Positions 60,494 through 64,000 of a DNA stretch of 64,000 nucleotides are shown here, in pieces. The number at the start of each line of letters is the position of its first letter. Positions within the stretch are counted from its first letter, which is position 1. The DNA is from Bifidobacterium longum subsp. infantis ATCC 15697 = JCM 1222 = DSM 20088 (GTDB taxonomy: Bacteria; Actinomycetota; Actinomycetes; Actinomycetales; Bifidobacteriaceae): assembly GCF_000269965.1 (NCBI RefSeq), contig NC_017219.1, positions 2,294,001 to 2,358,000 of the forward strand, read 5' to 3'. The notes under the pieces were generated by a model. That model was not told where the DNA came from, did no database searches, and saw nothing but the letters and a program-made list of their open reading frames with translations. The position numbers were made by a program, and so were the translations under genes.

Positions 60494-62806
60494 ATGACTA
60501 CTTCAGGCGCAGAACAGTTGACGCTTGCGGGGCTGGCTCCCCGCAAGCGGCGTAAACGTGCGCCTGCGGAGCATACGCCGGCCGAGCAGCATCCCATAGC
60601 GCAAGTCGTGCTGGATGTGCAGGCGCTCCACCTCGGTCAGACATTCGATTACTTCATTGATGAAAAAGACAGCGAGGCCGCACAACCGGGTGTGCTGGTG
60701 CGCGTGCGGTTTGGCGGTCAGAGGGTCAGCGGCGTGATCTGGGCACGCACCGATACCAGCGATACGCCGCGCTCTTCGATTCGCTATATCGAGCGAGTGC
60801 TAAGCCCCGATGTACTGGTTCCCGCTTCGATGCGTGAGGATATCAGTCTGGTTGCCAAAGCCTATGGCGGCACACGGGCCAATATTCTGCGTTTCGCCGT
60901 GCCACCGCGCGTGGCCAAGGTAGAGACCGAGCAGCGGTTGGCCGCATCGTTCCGTCGGCCGGTCGGCGGCTCATTGCCGGATAATACGCAGGGTGGTTTT
61001 GCCGGGCGTGGCACCAATCCCGATGGGACCAAACCTGCTGGCTCTACCTTTGCCGTTGCCAGTACCGTTTCGGAGGGAGCTGCGCAGGGGTATCGTCGTC
61101 TGACCGCCAATTACGCCGATGTCAATGTGCTTCATGACGCGCTTACCGGTCAACGTTTCCAATCTTTTGTGTTTGATTCGTTGCCCGGTGCACAGGAGTG
61201 GCAACGAAACATGGCATGGATGGTGGCCACTGCGTTGAGTGCCGGTAAGGCTGCCGTAGTTGAATTGCCCACCATGCGCGAGGTCGAAGACCTGATGCCT
61301 ATGCTACGCAATTATGGACTCAAACCGTTCGCCCCGGCACCCGCCGGCGGCTGGGTGGGCGACGTCGCCGTGCTCAATGCGGAGACCATGCCTGCGGCCG
61401 ACCGGTATCGCACGTATCTGGCCGTGGCGTTGGGCCAGGTGAAGGTGGTGATCGGCACCCGCGCGGTGATGTATGCGCCGGTTGCAGGCCCGGCACTGTT
61501 CGCCATTCTGGAGGATGCCGCCTATCAGAACATGGACGGTATGATGCCATATCCACAGGCCCGTGGCGTGATGCGGCTGCGCGCCAAGTCCCATGGCGGC
61601 GTGTTCGTGGCCATGGCCAATGCGCGCACCCCGCAAAGCCAGTGGGAAAACACCGGCCCGGATACGGTGGAGACCCCGGTGAGCGGCTATTCCACCGCGA
61701 TTCACCCGCTCGCCTCGCCGCTGAAGAATGCGACGCCTTGGGTACGTTGGCTCAATCGCGATGAGCTTGCGCGTCTTGCCGACCCGTCCATCGGCGCACG
61801 TGTGCCGCATACAGCTGTCCGCGTGCTTTCCAAAGCGCTGGAGAGCGGCCCGGTGCTGTTGTCCATTCCGCAAGACAATGTCAGCGAGACCTTGAGCTGT
61901 GCGAAATGCCATCGTCAGGTGCGCTGCGCCAAGTGTTCCGGACCATTGCAACTGCCGGCCGACCGCCGGGACTCCACACCGCGATGCCGCTGGTGCGGGG
62001 CTGCCGCCATCAACTGGAAGTGTCCGGGCTGTGGGCATGAACGTATGCGCGTGGTGCGGGTGGGGGCTGCCGGCACTGCGGCGGAGCTGGCCGGATTGTT
62101 CCGTGGCGTGCCAGTAGTTTTGTCCAGCAAGACGCAGGGTCTGGTGCGCGATGTGGCTTGCCAGCCGATGATTGTCATCGCCACTCCCGGTTTCGAACCG
62201 CGCGTGCGTCCGGTCAGTGCCGCGCAGGGAACATCCGGTCATGAGTATCGCGCAGTGGCCGTGCTCGACGCTTGGACCAGCCTGTATGCGTTGGGCGTGG
62301 ATGCTCGGTTGGATACGTTGACCGCGTGGATGCGTGCGGTGTCGTTGTGCGCGCCGCGTTCCCGTGGCGGCCAGGCGTTGATTCTCGGCGAAACCGACCC
62401 GGCCATCGCCCAATCGCTGATGCTCTGGGATTCGAGGATTCTTGCAGCCAAGGATCTTGAGGAGCGTGTGGAGACCGGTATGCCGCCGGCCGTGGCCGCC
62501 GCCTGCGTGTGGGGCCGCCGTGATGCGGTGATGACGCTGATGCAGCGTATCGGCGCCCTGGGCGGCGATTGGACGGCCTGCGGCGAGCTGCCCGGCATGT
62601 TGGGCCCGGTGCCGATCGCGCAACCGGACACGGTCGACGCCCGGGAGCTCGAAGCCACGGCCGACCGGGTGAAGGCAGTAATCCGTGTGCCGCAGAGTCG
62701 GCGAGCCGAGCTGGCGGCCCGACTGCACCGGGAAACCGCTCGTCATGTGGCGTCTCGCGAACCCGGCGAGCTTCGCTTCCGAGTAGATCCCAAAGACCTG
62801 ATCTAA
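60494..62806 (+). CDS. priA: Primosomal protein N' (PriA), helicase motifs degenerate
   Basis: The 770-residue protein begins at ATG 60494 with no strong ribosome site. An N-terminal DNA-binding region has VVLDVQALHLGQTFDYFIDE and GVLVRVRFGGQRVSGVIWAR. The zinc-binding cluster is seen near residue 465 (CAKCHRQVRCAKCSGPLQ, then CRWCGAAAINWKCPGCGHER) with the usual paired cysteines. Helicase motif I (GxTGSGKT) is absent; MVATALSAGKAAVVELPTMR stands in its place, and DEEH-like motif II reads AILEDAAYQ. Actinobacterial PriA proteins are known to be such helicase-dead forms that still act in restart of replication forks. Confidence 0.93.
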   Translation: MTTSGAEQLTLAGLAPRKRRKRAPAEHTPAEQHPIAQVVLDVQALHLGQTFDYFIDEKDSEAAQPGVLVRVRFGGQRVSGVIWARTDTSDTPRSSIRYIERVLSPDVLVPASMREDISLVAKAYGGTRANILRFAVPPRVAKVETEQRLAASFRRPVGGSLPDNTQGGFAGRGTNPDGTKPAGSTFAVASTVSEGAAQGYRRLTANYADVNVLHDALTGQRFQSFVFDSLPGAQEWQRNMAWMVATALSAGKAAVVELPTMREVEDLMPMLRNYGLKPFAPAPAGGWVGDVAVLNAETMPAADRYRTYLAVALGQVKVVIGTRAVMYAPVAGPALFAILEDAAYQNMDGMMPYPQARGVMRLRAKSHGGVFVAMANARTPQSQWENTGPDTVETPVSGYSTAIHPLASPLKNATPWVRWLNRDELARLADPSIGARVPHTAVRVLSKALESGPVLLSIPQDNVSETLSCAKCHRQVRCAKCSGPLQLPADRRDSTPRCRWCGAAAINWKCPGCGHERMRVVRVGAAGTAAELAGLFRGVPVVLSSKTQGLVRDVACQPMIVIATPGFEPRVRPVSAAQGTSGHEYRAVAVLDAWTSLYALGVDARLDTLTAWMRAVSLCAPRSRGGQALILGETDPAIAQSLMLWDSRILAAKDLEERVETGMPPAVAAACVWGRRDAVMTLMQRIGALGGDWTACGELPGMLGPVPIAQPDTVDARELEATADRVKAVIRVPQSRRAELAARLHRETARHVASREPGELRFRVDPKDLI

Positions 62807-62864
62807 TCGTCTTCAACACGTGAAACGATAATTACAGAACGAACATCGCTATAAGGAGGACACC

Positions 62865-63569
62865 ATGAAGGGCTGGCCTGGAGAGCCGGATATGGATTAC
62901 GACGTGCTGGTCGCGGACGGCGAGGCCGCCGAGAACGCCGGCAAGCCGATCACCGACGTGATCTTCGATTTCGGCAACGTGCTGATTTACTGGGATCCGG
63001 CCGCCGTACTCATCCCCCGCTACAGCCAGAAGACCATCGACGAATTCCTCGACAACGACATCTCCGGCTTCTACGATGCCAACGACCTGATGGACGGCGG
63101 CACCAGCACCGACGAGGCCATCGCCATCATGCGCCGTGACAAGGGCGATAAGTGGGCGGACATCCTCGACTACTACATCAAGAACTTCCGCGACTCCCTG
63201 ACCGGCATCGTGCCGGGCGCGCGCGTGCTGGTCAATGACCTGAAGGCCGCCGGCATCGGCGTGTGGGGCCTGAGCAACTGGGAATCCAGCCTGTTCCACG
63301 TGGCCGAGGAACAGTGCGATATTCTGCAGCAGCTTGATGGCAAGCTCGTCTCCGGTTTTGTCAAGCTGCGCAAGCCGCACAAGGAAATCTACGAGGCCGC
63401 GTTGAACCAGTTCGGCATCAATGCCGATGGCGCGTTGTTCATCGACGACAAGGCCATGAACATCGTCGGCTCGAATGCGGCCGGCATCCGTGGCGTACGT
63501 TTCCAGGATCCGGTCAAGCTGCGTGAACTGCTCATCGCCAATGGCGTGAACATTCCGGCCGTGCAGTGA
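62865..63569 (+). CDS. HAD-superfamily hydrolase (subfamily IA)
   Basis: The 234-residue protein starts at ATG 62865 with AAGGAGGA before it. Motif [21 protein letters not shown] (DxG in place of DxD), motif [14 protein letters not shown], motif III Lys near [18 protein letters not shown] and motif [22 protein letters not shown]. The D-F-G-N form of motif I is typical of the YihX/HAD-IA group that dephosphorylates sugar phosphates such as alpha-glucose-1-phosphate. Substrate unknown. It is followed 23 bp later by fmt. Confidence 0.88.
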
Positions 63570-63592
63570 GCATCGACATTTCAAGGAGGACC

Positions 63593-64000
63593 ATGCTCAA
63601 ACTCGTATTCGCCGGCACCCCCGACGTGGCGGTGCCCTCGCTCAAGGCCTTTGCCACCGACCCACGCTTCGACGTGGTCGGCGTCATCACCCGCCCCGAC
63701 GCGCCTACCGGTCGCGGCCGCAAACTCACGCCCAGCCCGGTCAAGGCGAAGGCTCTGGAACTCGGGCTGCCCGTCATCGATCTCAAACCCCGCTCCCCCG
63801 AATTCATGGAGGCGTTGAACGACCTGCATGCGGATATCGCCGCTGTCATCGCCTATGGCAATATCCTGCCTAAGAACGTACTCGACGCAGTACCCATGGG
63901 CTGGTACAACCTGCATTTCTCCAACCTGCCAAAGTGGCGTGGCGCCGCTCCCGCCCAGCGTGCGATTTGGGCAGGCGACCCGACCACCGGCGCCGACGTG
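63593..64000 (+). CDS. fmt: Methionyl-tRNA formyltransferase, N-terminal part (cut by window end)
   Basis: The frame from ATG 63593 (AAGGAGGACC before it) runs to the window end, giving 136 residues of an approximately 320-residue enzyme. [40 protein letters not shown] (the tRNA-binding loop) and the catalytic Asn-His region [11 protein letters not shown] then [20 protein letters not shown] are all present. It formylates initiator Met-tRNA using 10-formyltetrahydrofolate. Confidence 0.97.

Noticed and set aside
61304..62746. 480-residue minus-strand frame opposite priA
   Set aside because: It is antisense to the zinc-cluster region of priA; composition is artefactual (His/Arg/Gly).
1..64000. 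CRISPR array, tRNA or rRNA genes
   Set aside because: No regularly spaced repeats and no cloverleaf or rRNA signature were found by reading; the repeats seen are pairs only.

Overview
The window looks like a chromosomal segment of Bifidobacterium, most probably B. longum. The evidence is a GC-rich core, strong AGGAGG-type ribosome sites, the pupylation operon arc-dop-pup-pafA with no 20S proteasome genes beside it, a GH42 beta-galactosidase, and IS families (IS30, IS21, IS256, IS110, ISL3, IS3) of bifidobacterial type. The species call is inferred from sequence features only; no database was searched.

Layout. 1-1.4 kb: end of a thioredoxin gene and a G5/DUF348 cell-wall lytic protein. 1.5-3.6 kb: a hipBA module behind a 54-bp perfect palindrome. 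3.6-42.3 kb: one large exopolysaccharide/capsule locus. Its assembly genes are a Wzz/BY-kinase (5.2-6.6 kb), a Wzy-like polymerase (7.1-8.5), a Wzx flippase (24.9-26.4), a run of glycosyltransferases and an EpsG-like polymerase (26.5-37.4), a low-molecular-weight tyrosine phosphatase (38.1-38.7) and the priming glycosyl-1-phosphate transferase (40.5-42.2). The locus is heavily broken up by IS copies, IS relics and truncated glycosyltransferase and acyltransferase genes.

Inside the locus, 8.7-19.6 kb is a defence-type island. It holds a HEPN/Abi_2 gene with a promoter and structured leader upstream (candidate abiF-type RNA), a three-gene operon read here as a toxin-antitoxin-SecB-like chaperone (TAC) module with a 39-bp dyad operator, an AbiH-family gene frameshifted at an A8 tract, and a 934-residue protein with a DUF4365-like N-terminus. 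The TAC module is the best candidate for an under-described system. From 19.7 to 24.9 kb there is a pile of nested IS elements, including an IS110 transposase fused to an XRE helix-turn-helix and a 260-bp MITE-like element.

42.3-47.7 kb is a second accessory stretch. It has a small conserved protein whose 5' end is duplicated at 6.9 kb on the other side of the locus, a Schlafen/AlbA_2-type ATP-binding regulator flanked by 95-bp direct repeats, an AAA ATPase and decayed genes. 47.9-52.8 kb carries a surface LamG/calcineurin-like phosphoesterase and a GH42 beta-galactosidase. 53.0-58.9 kb, on the minus strand, is the pupylation operon, with an odd inositol-monophosphatase-like gene where proteasome genes often lie. 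59.0-64.0 kb is housekeeping: DedA, SerB, PriA, a HAD hydrolase and the start of fmt.

No tRNA, rRNA or CRISPR array was seen.
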